Positions 29,066-37,815 of a stretch of DNA of 62,814 nt are shown here, in pieces. The stretch lies in contig NZ_QMKQ01000023.1 of NCBI RefSeq assembly GCF_003287975.1, positions 1 to 62,814 of the forward strand, given 5' to 3'. A program made the translations under genes and the position numbers. How positions within the stretch are numbered: the stretch's first letter is position 1; each line of letters opens with the position of its first letter. A model generated the notes under the pieces. The model ran no database searches. It was given only the letters and a program-made list of their open reading frames with translations, and was not told the DNA's origin. This DNA is from Arthrobacter sp. AQ5-05. GTDB taxonomy: Bacteria > Actinomycetota > Actinomycetes > Actinomycetales > Micrococcaceae.

Positions 29066-30073
29066 TTACTTGGAAATAGGTTCCATTTCGGCGGCTTCGC
29101 GCTCGGCGTTCTTCGCACTGGAACGGCGCCAGTAGGCGGCGATGACCGCACCGGAGAGGTTGTGCCAGACGGAGAACACGGCACCGGGCAGTGCTGCTTC
29201 CGGCGTGAAGTAGGTCTTGGCCAGACCGGAGGCCAGACCGGAGTTCTGCATGCCAACCTCGATGGCCATGGTGCGGCGGGTGGCGATGGGCTGCTTGAAC
29301 AGCTTCGCGGTTCCGTAGCCCAGGGCCACACCGCCGGCGTTGTGCAGGATGACGGCCAGCAGGATCAGCGCACCTGCGCTGAAGATGGCGGCGGCGCTGC
29401 CGGCCACCACGATGAGCACCACGCCGGTGATGGCGATGACCGAGACCCAGGGAAGGGCCGCCAGGACCTTGGCGACCAGGCGCGGCAGGATCACGCGGAG
29501 CACCAGGCCCAGGACCACGGGGATGAGCACGATCTGCACGATCGACTTGGCCATCGACCCGGCGTCAACCGGCAGGTACTGTCCGGCCAGCCACAGGGTC
29601 AGCAGCGGGGTGAAGATGGGTGCCAGCAGGGTGGAGATCGAGGTCATCGTCACCGAGAGCGCGACGTCCCCCTTGGCCAGGTAGGTCACCACGTTCGAGG
29701 AGGTGCCTCCAGGTGCGCAACCCACCAGGATGACGCCGGCGGCCAGTGCCGGGGGCAGCTGCAACAGCACCGAGATGCCCAGGCCCAGTAGCGGCATGAT
29801 CACGTACTGCGCCACCACGCCCAGGAGCACCGGCAGCGGCTTGCGCACGACCAATGCGAAGTCAGGAAGCGTCAAGGTCAGGCCCATGCCGAACATGATG
29901 ACCATGAGCAACGGGTTAATGGCCTTGGAGAATCCGCTGAAGGTGTCCGGGGAGAACAGGGCGAACGCCCCGCCGGCCAGGACCAGCAGCGGGAAGAGAG
30001 TCACGGCGATCTTTGCGCTGCGCTCTTCGGCATCCAGTCCGGGCCTTGGTTGTACGTTTCGATCAATTGACAT
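29066..30073 (-). CDS. Bile acid:sodium symporter-family (BASS) transporter
   Basis: The 335-residue protein has about ten membrane helices with BASS hallmarks: VGCAPGGTSSNVVTYLAKGDVALSVTMTSIST and the second half motif EVGMQNSGLASGLAKTYF. These two segments form the crossed-helix substrate/sodium site. Family members carry organic anions, pantothenate-related or keto acids; the substrate here is unknown. It lies 209 bp past metB with a terminator between, yet sits next to the methionine operon, so a role with a methionine-related acid is possible. Confidence 0.88.
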   Translation of the reverse strand: MSIDRNVQPRPGLDAEERSAKIAVTLFPLLVLAGGAFALFSPDTFSGFSKAINPLLMVIMFGMGLTLTLPDFALVVRKPLPVLLGVVAQYVIMPLLGLGISVLLQLPPALAAGVILVGCAPGGTSSNVVTYLAKGDVALSVTMTSISTLLAPIFTPLLTLWLAGQYLPVDAGSMAKSIVQIVLIPVVLGLVLRVILPRLVAKVLAALPWVSVIAITGVVLIVVAGSAAAIFSAGALILLAVILHNAGGVALGYGTAKLFKQPIATRRTMAIEVGMQNSGLASGLAKTYFTPEAALPGAVFSVWHNLSGAVIAAYWRRSSAKNAEREAAEMEPISK

Positions 30074-30223
30074 GAATAGATCGTGGCAAACTGATCAATC
30101 ACTGTCCATTTGTGACAACAATTCGCTTACCGCTTGCCGTTCATCGCAAACCACCTACCGCTTATCGCGGCCTCATGGCTTCATACGCTTCATGCATTTT
30201 CCGCGGCCGTCGTTCCCGACGGG

Positions 30224-30276
30224 TTTGCGGTGGCCCCTCCCCGGCCCCCTCAGGCCTTCACAAGGAACCACCGCAA
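30224..30276 (-). terminator. Terminator of the methionine operon
   Basis: TTGCGGTGG (30224-30232) pairs with CCACCGCAA (30268-30276), with further G/C pairing in GGCCCCT facing AGGGGGCC-like bases inside. It follows the metB stop by seven bases on the minus strand. Confidence 0.7.
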
Positions 30277-30282
30277 GTCTTT

Positions 30283-31491
30283 CTATTGCGCCCCGGCGTA
30301 CTGGCGCGAGGCGTTCCGGGCGGCGGCCAGCCCGAGCTCCAGATCGGCGATAAGATCCTCGACCTGTTCGATTCCGACACTCAGGCGCACCAGGTTCCGC
30401 GGCACGGCCAGCGGGGTGCCAACCACCGAGGCATGGGTCATTTCCGCCGAGTAGCAGACCAGCGATTCGACCCCGCCCAGGGACACTGAGAGCGCAAAGA
30501 GCTTCATCGACTCGGCAAAGGCCCGGGCCGCGGTCTCCCCTCCGGCAAATTGGATCGAGACGATCCCGCCGAACCCCTTGGACTGGGTCTTGGCCAGTTC
30601 GTGGCCGGGGTGCGATTCGAGCCCCGGGTACAGGACGGTTTCAACTTCCTCGCGGGTGCCCAGCCAGTCGGCAAGGGTGGCCGCGTTGGAGCAGTGTCGT
30701 TCCATGCGCAGCCCCAGGGTCTTCAGCCCGCGGGCGGCCAGGAAACAGTCTTGCGGCCCGGCCACCGCTCCCCCCGCGAATTGCTGGAAGCCCACGGATT
30801 GGGCCAATTCCTCGCCGCGGAATTCCTTCCGCGCCACGAGCACCGCGCCCCCGAGCACATCCGAGTGCCCGCCGATGTACTTGGTGGTCGAGTGCACCAC
30901 GGCGTCCGCGCCCAGGGACAGCGGGCGCTGCAGAAACGGTGTGGCGAAGGTGTTGTCCACGACCAGCAGGGCACCAGCCGCATGGGCGATCCTCGCCCAG
31001 CCGGCGATATCCGCGATGCCCAGCAGCGGGTTGGACGGGGTTTCGACCCAGAGCAGGGCGGTCTTCCCCGGCTGGACGGCCGCGGCGACGGTGTCCAGGT
31101 CGGTGATGTCCACCGGGGTGTTGGTGATCCCCCACTTGCCGTGCAGGCGGTTGACCAACCGGTTGGTGCCGCCGTAGCCGTCGGCACCGAGCACGATGTG
31201 GTCACCCGGGGCCAGCACCGCGCGCAGCAGCGCGTCCTCGGCGGCGATCCCGGAGGCAAACGCGAAACCGGCATGTCCGCCCTCCAAGGCGGTGAGCTGG
31301 GTTTCGAATCCGTTGCGGGTCGGGTTGGAACCGCGGGAGTACTCGTGCCCGTTGCGCAGCACGTTGATCCCGTCCTGCACGAAGGTGCTGGTCTGGTAGA
31401 TCGGCGGGATGACCGCCCCGGTGAGCGGATCCGGGGCCTGGCCCGCGTGGATGGCTTGGGTATTGAAACCCTGGTGGCTGGTGGTTCCCAT
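30283..31491 (-). CDS. metB: Cystathionine gamma-synthase-type PLP enzyme
   Basis: The 402-residue protein belongs to the Cys/Met PLP-dependent family. The PLP Lys is in HSTTKYIGGHSDVLGG and the substrate Tyr/Arg in EYSRGSNPTRNGFE. The N-terminus GFNTQAIHAGQAPDPLTGAVIPPIYQTSTF and SLGGVESLVCYSAEMTH suit cystathionine gamma-synthase, though gamma-lyase activity cannot be excluded from sequence. It would join acetyl- or succinyl-homoserine to cysteine. The gene starts 18 bp after metY and closes the operon. Confidence 0.88.
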   Translation of the reverse strand: MGTTSHQGFNTQAIHAGQAPDPLTGAVIPPIYQTSTFVQDGINVLRNGHEYSRGSNPTRNGFETQLTALEGGHAGFAFASGIAAEDALLRAVLAPGDHIVLGADGYGGTNRLVNRLHGKWGITNTPVDITDLDTVAAAVQPGKTALLWVETPSNPLLGIADIAGWARIAHAAGALLVVDNTFATPFLQRPLSLGADAVVHSTTKYIGGHSDVLGGAVLVARKEFRGEELAQSVGFQQFAGGAVAGPQDCFLAARGLKTLGLRMERHCSNAATLADWLGTREEVETVLYPGLESHPGHELAKTQSKGFGGIVSIQFAGGETAARAFAESMKLFALSVSLGGVESLVCYSAEMTHASVVGTPLAVPRNLVRLSVGIEQVEDLIADLELGLAAARNASRQYAGAQ

Positions 31492-31509
31492 GATGCTGCT
31501 CCCTGGTCC

Positions 31510-32847
31510 CTAGGCGTTGACGGTTTCGCGCGGCGCGTTGGCCACGGTTTCGGTGGTGTTGTTTTGGCCCAGGGCGTCGAGCCCGGAGATGAGGTCGGCG
31601 ACCAGGTCGGCGGCATCCTCGAGTCCCACGGACAGGCGCAGCGTGCCAGGTGCGATGCCGGCGGCTTGAAGCTGCGCATCGTTGAGCCGGCAGTGGGTCA
31701 TCGCGGCCGGGTGCACGATCAGCGAGCGGGCGTCCCCGATGTTGGCGGCCAGCGCAAAGAGCTTCAGCGAATCGACCAGTTGCGGCACCGCGGAGGCATC
31801 CACCAGGTCAAAGGAAAACACGCAACCGGTGCCATTGGGGAAGTGCTCCTTGGCCAGCTCGTGGTCCTGGTGGGTGGGAACCGAGGGATGGTGCACCCGG
31901 GCCACGGCCGGGTGCACTCCCAGGGCCTTGACCAGTTCCAGCACGTTGGCCTGGGCCTTGGCCACGCGCAGCGAGAGCGTCTCGATGCCGGTGAGGATGG
32001 AGCTGGCCGAGGCCGCCGAGAGCGTGGGGCCCAGATCGTGCAGGAACTTGGAGCGGACGAGCATCAGGTAGGCCTTGGCTCCGTAGCGTCCCAGCAGCGA
32101 ATCCCCGTAGTAACGCGCCTTGGACCCGGCGATCTGCGGCCAGCGGGCGGCATCGGTGAAATCGAAGGTGCCCGCGTCAACGACCAGTCCCCCAAGAACC
32201 GATCCGTGGCCGGAGAGGGCCTTGGTGGCCGAGTGCACCACGATGTCCGCACCGAATTCGATGGGCCGGTAGGCGGCCGGGGTGGCCAGGGTGTTGTCCA
32301 CGACCACCGGGATCCCCGCGGCGTGGGCCAGATCGGTGATGGCGCGCAGATCCACCAGGGTGGCCAGCGGGTTGGAGACCGACTCGAGCAGGAAGCCGCG
32401 GGTCCTTGGGGTGATGGCCGCGGCCCAGTTCGCCGGGTCCTCCGGGTCAACAAAGGTGACGGTGATGCCGAAGTCGGCGAAGGTGTCGGTGAGCAGGTCG
32501 ACGGTGCCGCCGTAGAGCTTGGACGAGGCAACCAGGTGGTTGGGTCCCTGCAGCAGCGCCAGCAGGGACAGCGCGACGGCCGCCTGCCCGGTGGCAGTGG
32601 CGATGGCCCCGATCCCGCCCTCCAGGGCGGCGGCGCGTTCCTCGAGCACCGCGACCGTGGGGTTGCCGGTGCGCGAATAGGTGAAGCCCGGCGCCTTGAG
32701 CGAGAAGAGCCTTGCCGCGGTGGCGTAGTCGGGGAACTGGTACGCCGCGGTGTTGTAGATCGGCACGGTCATGGGTCGGTGTTCTCCCGCCGGGGAGTAC
32801 CCGGCGTGGATTTCGGTGGTGGCGTTGTGCCAGGAGCTGGAGGCCAT
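31510..32847 (-). CDS. metY: O-acetylhomoserine sulfhydrylase-type PLP enzyme
   Basis: ATG 32847 gives 445 residues, the usual MetY length, about 45 more than MetB. Motifs are YSRTGNPTVAVLEERAAALEGG, the PLP Lys in HSATKALSGHGSVLGG, and the MetY-specific insertion near ARYYGDSLLGRYGAKAYLMLVR. It should make homocysteine directly from O-acetylhomoserine and sulfide. The operon therefore encodes both direct sulfhydrylation (MetY) and trans-sulfuration (MetB). Confidence 0.9.
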   Translation of the reverse strand: MASSSWHNATTEIHAGYSPAGEHRPMTVPIYNTAAYQFPDYATAARLFSLKAPGFTYSRTGNPTVAVLEERAAALEGGIGAIATATGQAAVALSLLALLQGPNHLVASSKLYGGTVDLLTDTFADFGITVTFVDPEDPANWAAAITPRTRGFLLESVSNPLATLVDLRAITDLAHAAGIPVVVDNTLATPAAYRPIEFGADIVVHSATKALSGHGSVLGGLVVDAGTFDFTDAARWPQIAGSKARYYGDSLLGRYGAKAYLMLVRSKFLHDLGPTLSAASASSILTGIETLSLRVAKAQANVLELVKALGVHPAVARVHHPSVPTHQDHELAKEHFPNGTGCVFSFDLVDASAVPQLVDSLKLFALAANIGDARSLIVHPAAMTHCRLNDAQLQAAGIAPGTLRLSVGLEDAADLVADLISGLDALGQNNTTETVANAPRETVNA

Positions 32848-32953
32848 GATCGTGCCTTTCGGGCCGAGGGAGGAAGAAGTGCGTGTCAGGGGATGGCGTG
32901 TGCGGGTGCGGCACCGAATGGCTCGATGCCGCACCGGCACACCCGCGTGCAAG

Positions 32954-35311
32954 CTAGACCGCGACGCCCAAGGTGGCGCGGGCGGCGACGGCGGCGGAAA
33001 CCAGGTTGGCCAGCGAGGCCTCGGTCTCGGTGTAGCCGCGGGTCTTCAGGCCGCAGTCCGGGTTGATCCACAGGGCCTTGGGATCCAGCGAACCCAGGGC
33101 GATGTCGATGAGCTCGGCGACTTCCTCGGTGGAGGGAACGCGCGGGGAGTGGATGTCGTACACGCCCGGGCCGATGCCGCGGGAGTAGCCGTAGCTGGTC
33201 AGATCCGCTGTGACCTCCATGCGGGAACGGGCTGCCTCGATCGAGGTGACATCGGCATCCAGCGCGTCGATGGCCTCGATGATCTCGCCGAATTCCGAGT
33301 AGCACAGGTGCGTGTGGATCTGGGTGGCATCCACCGCGCCGGCGGTGGCCAGGCGGAAGGAATCCACGCTCCAGCCCAGGTATTTGGGCTGGTCCGCGGC
33401 GCGCAGCGGCAGCAGCTCGCGCAGCGCCGGCTCGTCGACCTGGATGATGGAAATGCCGGCGGCCTGCAGGTCCGCGATCTCGTCTCTAAGCGCCAGGGCG
33501 ACCTGGTTGGCGGAGACGGCCAGCGGCTGGTCGTCGCGGATGAAGCTCCAGGCCAGGATGGTGACCGGGCCGGTGAGCATGCCCTTGAGCGGCTTGTTGG
33601 TCAGCGAGGCGGCGTAGGAGATCCACGGGACGGTGAAGGCCGCCGGCCGGGACACATCGCCCCAGAGGATCGAGGGGCGGGTGGCGCGCGATCCGTAGGA
33701 CTGCACCCAGCCGTTCTCGGTCTCGGAGAAGCCGTCGAAGTTCTCGGCGAAGTACTGGACCATGTCGTTGCGCTCGGCCTCGCCGTGCACCAGCACGTCC
33801 AGTCCCAGCTTTTCCTGCAGCTCGACCACCCGGGTGATTTCCTCCTTGAGGAAGCCCTCGTAGCCGGCGTCGTCCAGGGTGCCGGCCTTGTGTGCGGCGC
33901 GGGCGGTGCGGACTTCCGTGGTCTGCGGGAAGGAACCGATGGTGGTGGTCGGCAGCGGCGGCAGCGCCAGGGCCGCCTCCTGTGCTTCCTTGCGGGTCTG
34001 CGCATCGGAGCGGGAGAAGTCGGCGGTGGTCAGGTTGGCCAGGCGCTCGCGCACCGCGGCGACGGTGGTCCCGGCGAAGCCGGCGCGGTGGGCGATGGCC
34101 GATTCGGCGGCCGAGAGCTGCGCGGCGATGGCCGATTCGCCCTCGGCCAGGCCCTTGGCCAGGGTGATGACCTCGGCGACCTTCTGGTTGGCGAAGGCAA
34201 GCCATTCGGGAAGGTGCGCCGGAAGGTTGGCCTCCAGGGCGACATCGTGCGGCACGTGCTGCAGCGAGGTGGCGGTGCCCACGGCCAGGGTGCCGTTGGC
34301 CTTTTCGACCTCGGTGCGCAGGGACTTGAGGATGTTCAGCGAGGCGGAGAGGTTGTTGCGCCAGATGTTGCGCGAGTCCACGATTCCGGCCACCAGGGTG
34401 GATCCTGCCAGGTCACCGAGGAATTCGGCGGCGGGAACGGTGCCGCGGACCAGGTCGGCGTGCACGGCCTCGATGCCGGCCCGGGCCAGCAGACCCTGGG
34501 TGGCACCCGGGCGGGTCGGTTCCCCGGCGGTGCCGTAGCCGAAGGTGACCAGCAGTGCCGGGCGTTCGGTGGCGGCTGCCAGCTTGGTGTAGACGGTTTC
34601 GGCGAGCTCGCCGGGAACGGCCAGCTCGGCGCCGCGGTCGGTGACCAGGCCCGGCTCGTCCAGCTGCACCCACGGTGCGCCGGCGGCGGCCAGCTCGGCG
34701 AGGATCTGTGCGTAGGATGCCACGACCTCGTCGATGCGGGTCAGCGGGTCGAAGCCCGCCGCTGCGCCGTCCTCGGCCTTGGCCAGCAGCAGGTAGCTGA
34801 TCGGGCCGACCAGGGTGGGACGGATGGTGGTGCCGTTGGCGGCGTGCGCCTTGAAGGATTCGACCAGCGCGGTGGCGTTGGCCTTGATCGGGGTGGTTTC
34901 GCCGATTTCCGGGACCAGGTAGTGGTAGTTGGTGTCGAACCACTTGGTCATTTCCAGCGGCGCCCGGGATTCGTCGCCGCGGGCCAGGACGAAGGAGGCG
35001 GCGGTGTCGATGGCGCCGTTGGCGTCGGCCAGGTCGGCAAAGCGGGTGGGCAGGGCAGAGAGCGCGAGCGTGGCGTCCAGGACCTGGTCGTAGTAGGCGA
35101 AGTCGCCGGGCAGCGAGGCGTCGTCGGGCTTCAGGCCCAGGTCGGCAAGCTTGGAAAGGTTGGTCTTCTGCAGCTGCAGGGCGGCGGCGTGCAGCGTGGC
35201 CTCGTCGGTCTTCCGGGCCCAGTGGGCCTCAAGGGCCTTCTTCAGTTCGCGGTTCGGCCCGATGCGCGGGTAGCCGAGGATGGATGCGGCGGGGAAGGAT
35301 GGCTTCGACAT
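32954..35311 (-). CDS. metE: Cobalamin-independent methionine synthase
   Basis: The 785-residue protein starts SFPAASILGYPRIGPNRELKKALEAHW and has the double-barrel MetE organisation. The C-terminal half has the zinc ligands in THLCYSEF (His, Cys) and in NPDCGLKTRGYTE (Cys), and the homocysteine site IGSFPQT. It moves a methyl group from methyl-tetrahydrofolate to homocysteine without B12. It lies 53 bp after metF, which makes its substrate. The size matches the family (about 755-790). Confidence 0.96.
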   Translation of the reverse strand: MSKPSFPAASILGYPRIGPNRELKKALEAHWARKTDEATLHAAALQLQKTNLSKLADLGLKPDDASLPGDFAYYDQVLDATLALSALPTRFADLADANGAIDTAASFVLARGDESRAPLEMTKWFDTNYHYLVPEIGETTPIKANATALVESFKAHAANGTTIRPTLVGPISYLLLAKAEDGAAAGFDPLTRIDEVVASYAQILAELAAAGAPWVQLDEPGLVTDRGAELAVPGELAETVYTKLAAATERPALLVTFGYGTAGEPTRPGATQGLLARAGIEAVHADLVRGTVPAAEFLGDLAGSTLVAGIVDSRNIWRNNLSASLNILKSLRTEVEKANGTLAVGTATSLQHVPHDVALEANLPAHLPEWLAFANQKVAEVITLAKGLAEGESAIAAQLSAAESAIAHRAGFAGTTVAAVRERLANLTTADFSRSDAQTRKEAQEAALALPPLPTTTIGSFPQTTEVRTARAAHKAGTLDDAGYEGFLKEEITRVVELQEKLGLDVLVHGEAERNDMVQYFAENFDGFSETENGWVQSYGSRATRPSILWGDVSRPAAFTVPWISYAASLTNKPLKGMLTGPVTILAWSFIRDDQPLAVSANQVALALRDEIADLQAAGISIIQVDEPALRELLPLRAADQPKYLGWSVDSFRLATAGAVDATQIHTHLCYSEFGEIIEAIDALDADVTSIEAARSRMEVTADLTSYGYSRGIGPGVYDIHSPRVPSTEEVAELIDIALGSLDPKALWINPDCGLKTRGYTETEASLANLVSAAVAARATLGVAV

Positions 35312-35364
35312 GGTGGATCTCCTTGGTGTTGTTGACGTTGCTGAAGTTCGAAAGAAGGTGTGGG

Positions 35365-36291
35365 TCAGACCGCTGCGCGGGTGGCCCAGGCGTTGGTGAG
35401 GGTGGCGCGGGTCCGCGGCAGTTCAAGCTGCTCGATCACGTCGAGCGAGCCGCGGTGGTCGTTGAAGGTGTAGAGGTGCACACCCGGCGCCCCGTCGTCG
35501 AAGGCCCGGCGGGCCAGGTTCACGGCGGCGGCCACGCCGATGCGGTGGCGTTCGGCCTCCGTGCTTGCGGTTTCCAGGGCGTGGGCCAGGATCGGGTCCG
35601 GTGCCACCCCGGTCATCTTGGCCAGGCGGTTCAGCCGCGGCAGCGAATTCAGCGGGATGACCCCGGGGACCACCGGGATGGTGACCCCGGCCCGGCGGGA
35701 GGACTCCACGAGGTTGGTGTATTCCTCGGGCTGGAAGTACACCTGGGTGATGGCGTAGTTGGCCCCGGAGCGTTCCTTGGCCAGCAGCACCTCCACGTCG
35801 TGCTCGAAGGACGGGGATTCGGGGTGCTGGATGGGGTAGGCGGCAACGCCCACGCCCAAGCGCCCGCCGGCCAGTGCTGCCGAGTGGTCGGCCTCCACCT
35901 CGCGGATCAGTTCGATCAGGTAGCGGGCGAAAGGGAATTCCCCGCGCCGTTCGTTCGGGTTCGTGGGCAGGTCCCCGCGCAGTGCCAGCACGCCCCGGAC
36001 CCCGAGGGAGATGAAGTGGCGAATCAGGTTCTGCAGCGACTCGCGGCTCTCCCCCACGCAGGTCAGGTGGGCCAGCGGACGCAGCCGGGTGTTTTGGATG
36101 AGGTGTTCGATCAGTTCCAGGGACGCGTTGCGGCGAGCCGGGGACCCCGAGTAGGTCACCGACACGTAGTCGGGATCCGTGGATTCCAGTGCGGCGATGG
36201 TGTTGAAAACACCCTCGGAGGCATCGCGGTTCACCGGCGGGTACAGCTCGTAGGACAGTGACGGCGGTGCTGTTGTCGGTGCAATGCTCAT
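35365..36291 (-). CDS. metF: Methylenetetrahydrofolate reductase
   Basis: ATG 36291 gives 308 residues with the MetF barrel: SYELYPPVN (Glu28-type proton donor region), DYVSVTYSG, HLTCVG, LALRGDLP and FFITQ-like NYAITQVYFQ. It reduces methylene- to methyl-tetrahydrofolate using FAD and NAD(P)H. GAGGAG at 36305-36300 is eight bases from ATG and is partly inside a hairpin. It is the first gene behind the SAM-I riboswitch at 36401-36517. Confidence 0.93.
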   Translation of the reverse strand: MSIAPTTAPPSLSYELYPPVNRDASEGVFNTIAALESTDPDYVSVTYSGSPARRNASLELIEHLIQNTRLRPLAHLTCVGESRESLQNLIRHFISLGVRGVLALRGDLPTNPNERRGEFPFARYLIELIREVEADHSAALAGGRLGVGVAAYPIQHPESPSFEHDVEVLLAKERSGANYAITQVYFQPEEYTNLVESSRRAGVTIPVVPGVIPLNSLPRLNRLAKMTGVAPDPILAHALETASTEAERHRIGVAAAVNLARRAFDDGAPGVHLYTFNDHRGSLDVIEQLELPRTRATLTNAWATRAAV

Positions 36292-36299
36292 TGAAATTA

Positions 36300-36317
36300 C
36301 TCCTCGTCGACACGAGG
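36300..36317 (-). promoter_or_regulatory. metF ribosome site inside a small hairpin
   Basis: On the minus strand CCTCGTGTCGACGAGG (36317-36302) folds into a 6-bp stem with a four-base loop, and its 3' arm supplies GAGG of the GAGGAG ribosome site at 36305-36300. This could hide the site and may be the translational arm of the riboswitch, alone or with the 36346-36370 stem. Confidence 0.5.
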
Positions 36318-36345
36318 GAGGCATCAAGGCTCGCCACAAAAGCCC

Positions 36346-36370
36346 CAGGCACCCGTCAACGGGTTTCCTG
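36346..36370 (-). terminator. Candidate expression-platform hairpin in the metF leader
   Basis: On the minus strand CAGGAAACCCG pairs with CGGGTGCCTG across a TTGA loop, followed by GGGGCTTTT. It is 31 bp past the SAM aptamer and 54 bp before metF, where a terminator stem would be expected. The T-tail is only four long, so control could be translational. Confidence 0.5.
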
Positions 36371-36400
36371 CGGCGATGTGAGTGAACGCTGAAAGCGGCT

Positions 36401-36517
36401 CCATCGCTTCTGGCCTTAGCACCCTCACCGACGGAGACTCCCCGCAAAGGGGGAAGATCCATCGGATGATGGTTGCTGCGGCGTCAACGAGCCAGATCTC
36501 TCAGCCGCTCTTGATGG
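36401..36517 (-). promoter_or_regulatory. SAM-I riboswitch (S-box) upstream of metF-metE-metY-metB
   Basis: The minus strand reads ATCAAGAGCGGCTGAGAGAT, CTGGCTCGTTGACGCC, GCAGCAACC and, after a variable arm, GGTGCTAAGGCCAG. These are the SAM-I core blocks in order, and CCATC (36517-36513) closes with GATGG (36405-36401) as stem P1. SAM-I riboswitches shut methionine genes when S-adenosylmethionine is high. This fits the whole downstream operon. Confidence 0.87.
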
Positions 36518-36901
36518 TTGATATATCCATCTTGGGCCAGCCGAAACCACAGATGCAAGGGGCCTGCCGGCCAAGTTGTCACGAACGGTTAAAGCACTTC
36601 ACATGACCCTGCGGCGTCATTTTCGCTCGCCGTCCGGGTCACATTGTTACGGGAGGCAATCCGGCTGTTTCCCTTGTCCTGCAAGGATTCTCGAATCGGA
36701 TGTGACGTTCGGGAGGTTTCCATGAAGCTTCCGTGACGTCCCGTGGCGCTGCCAGTGGGAGCGCGGGCGGCGGGTGCCTCGCAGCTTCCTGCAGCTTCCT
36801 GCCGGAGGCGACCGCACCATGAACGGCTGCGGGAGGTCTGGGAAATCCCCGACGCGGGTCTCCGGCGATTCGGATCGTACGTCGGCTTGGCCCGGGCAGC
36901 G
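36518..36901. other. Gene-free region between riboswitch and HTH gene
   Basis: About 384 bp with no convincing coding frame. The right-hand part follows the stop of the HTH gene at 36902 and the left-hand part should carry the metF promoter. CAGCTTCCTGCAGCTTCCTGC (36784-36800 region) is a short direct repeat of GCAGCTTCCT. Nothing else recognised. Confidence 0.5.
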
Positions 36902-37738
36902 TCAGGCGGTTTCGTCCGCCAGGAGCTTGCGCATCCGGTCCCCGGTCGGGGTGCCGGGAACCGGAACGTACATCACCAGGTGCAGTTCCGGGGCGTCCGA
37001 GGGCACCAGCCGGTGCTGTTCAAAGACCAGCTCACCGGCCACCGGATGCAGGAACACGCGCTGCCGGGAGGCAAAGCGCTCCACGCCGCGGTCGGCCCAG
37101 AGCTTGGCGAATTGCCCGCTGGCTTCGCCCAGGCGTTGCAGCAGCGTCGTGTGGGCAGCCGACCCGAGGCGGGCGCCGGCCTCGGCGCGGAACTCGGCGA
37201 CAAAGTGCCGCGAGGTCTCTTCCCAGTCGGGCAGCATCTGGCGCAGGTGCGGATCGGTGAAAATCAGCCAGAGCAGGTTCCGGTCCTTCGGGTCCACCGC
37301 GGCTATGGGCGTGTAGAGGCCCGCGTAGGCACGGTTCCAGCCGGCGATGCCCCAGTCCGGGGCGACGGCGAACGCCGGGAAGTCAAAGGCGTCGAGCAGC
37401 CGCTGCAGGTGGTCCGGTGCCTGTTCGATCGCCATGACCTCGGTGGCGGGGAGGGGCGTGTATCCGCCCATGGCCAGCAGGTACGCCGTTTCGGCAGCGG
37501 TCAGGGTGAGCACGCGGGCGATGGATTCGAGTACCTGGCGGGAGGCGTTGATGTCCCTGCCCTGTTCAAGCCAGGTGTACCAGGTGACGCTGACCGCGGC
37601 GAAGGCGGCGATCTCCTCCCGGCGCAGTCCCAGCGTGCGGTTGCGCCCGATCGGCGGAAGCCCCAGTTCCGCGCGGACCAGGTTGCCGCGCCGGTCCCGC
37701 AGGAACTGCCCCAATTCCCGCCGGCGTTCAACACTCAT
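36902..37738 (-). CDS. HTH regulator with MmyB-like ligand-binding domain
   Basis: ATG 37738 gives 278 residues. The N-terminal helix-turn-helix (LRREEIAAFAAVSVTWYTWLEQGRDINASRQVLESIARVL) is the XRE-type found in this family. The C-terminal domain (about 105-270; FPAFAVAPDWGIAGWNRAYAGLY) is MmyB-like, related to PAS folds that bind small lipids. Such regulators often control adjacent oxidoreductases, but here the divergent neighbour is ilvD, 77 bp away. Its target is unproven. Confidence 0.85.
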   Translation of the reverse strand: MSVERRRELGQFLRDRRGNLVRAELGLPPIGRNRTLGLRREEIAAFAAVSVTWYTWLEQGRDINASRQVLESIARVLTLTAAETAYLLAMGGYTPLPATEVMAIEQAPDHLQRLLDAFDFPAFAVAPDWGIAGWNRAYAGLYTPIAAVDPKDRNLLWLIFTDPHLRQMLPDWEETSRHFVAEFRAEAGARLGSAAHTTLLQRLGEASGQFAKLWADRGVERFASRQRVFLHPVAGELVFEQHRLVPSDAPELHLVMYVPVPGTPTGDRMRKLLADETA

Positions 37739-37763
37739 GACCCTAAATCTATCACTGCCACTA

Positions 37764-37773
37764 CTAGTACTAG
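37764..37773. promoter_or_regulatory. Palindrome CTAGTACTAG between the HTH gene and ilvD
   Basis: A perfect 10-bp palindrome sits midway in the 77-bp divergent gap, with an additional ACTACTAG half next to it. It is well placed as an operator of the divergent HTH regulator. Ten base pairs could occur by chance. Confidence 0.4.
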
Positions 37774-37815
37774 GAGCGTCTTCCGCCGCGGGGACGGTGC
37801 TGGTTGACTGGTTCC

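Noticed and set aside
31290-31330. GGTTTCGAATCC-like bases resembling a tRNA T-arm
   Set aside because: They lie inside metB on the coding frame and no acceptor, D or anticodon arms can be built around them.
30550-35335. Two very long plus-strand frames (838 and 854 codons) over the methionine operon
   Set aside because: They mirror metB/metY and metE on the other strand; the translated sequence is Gly/Val/Gln/Arg-rich without domains.
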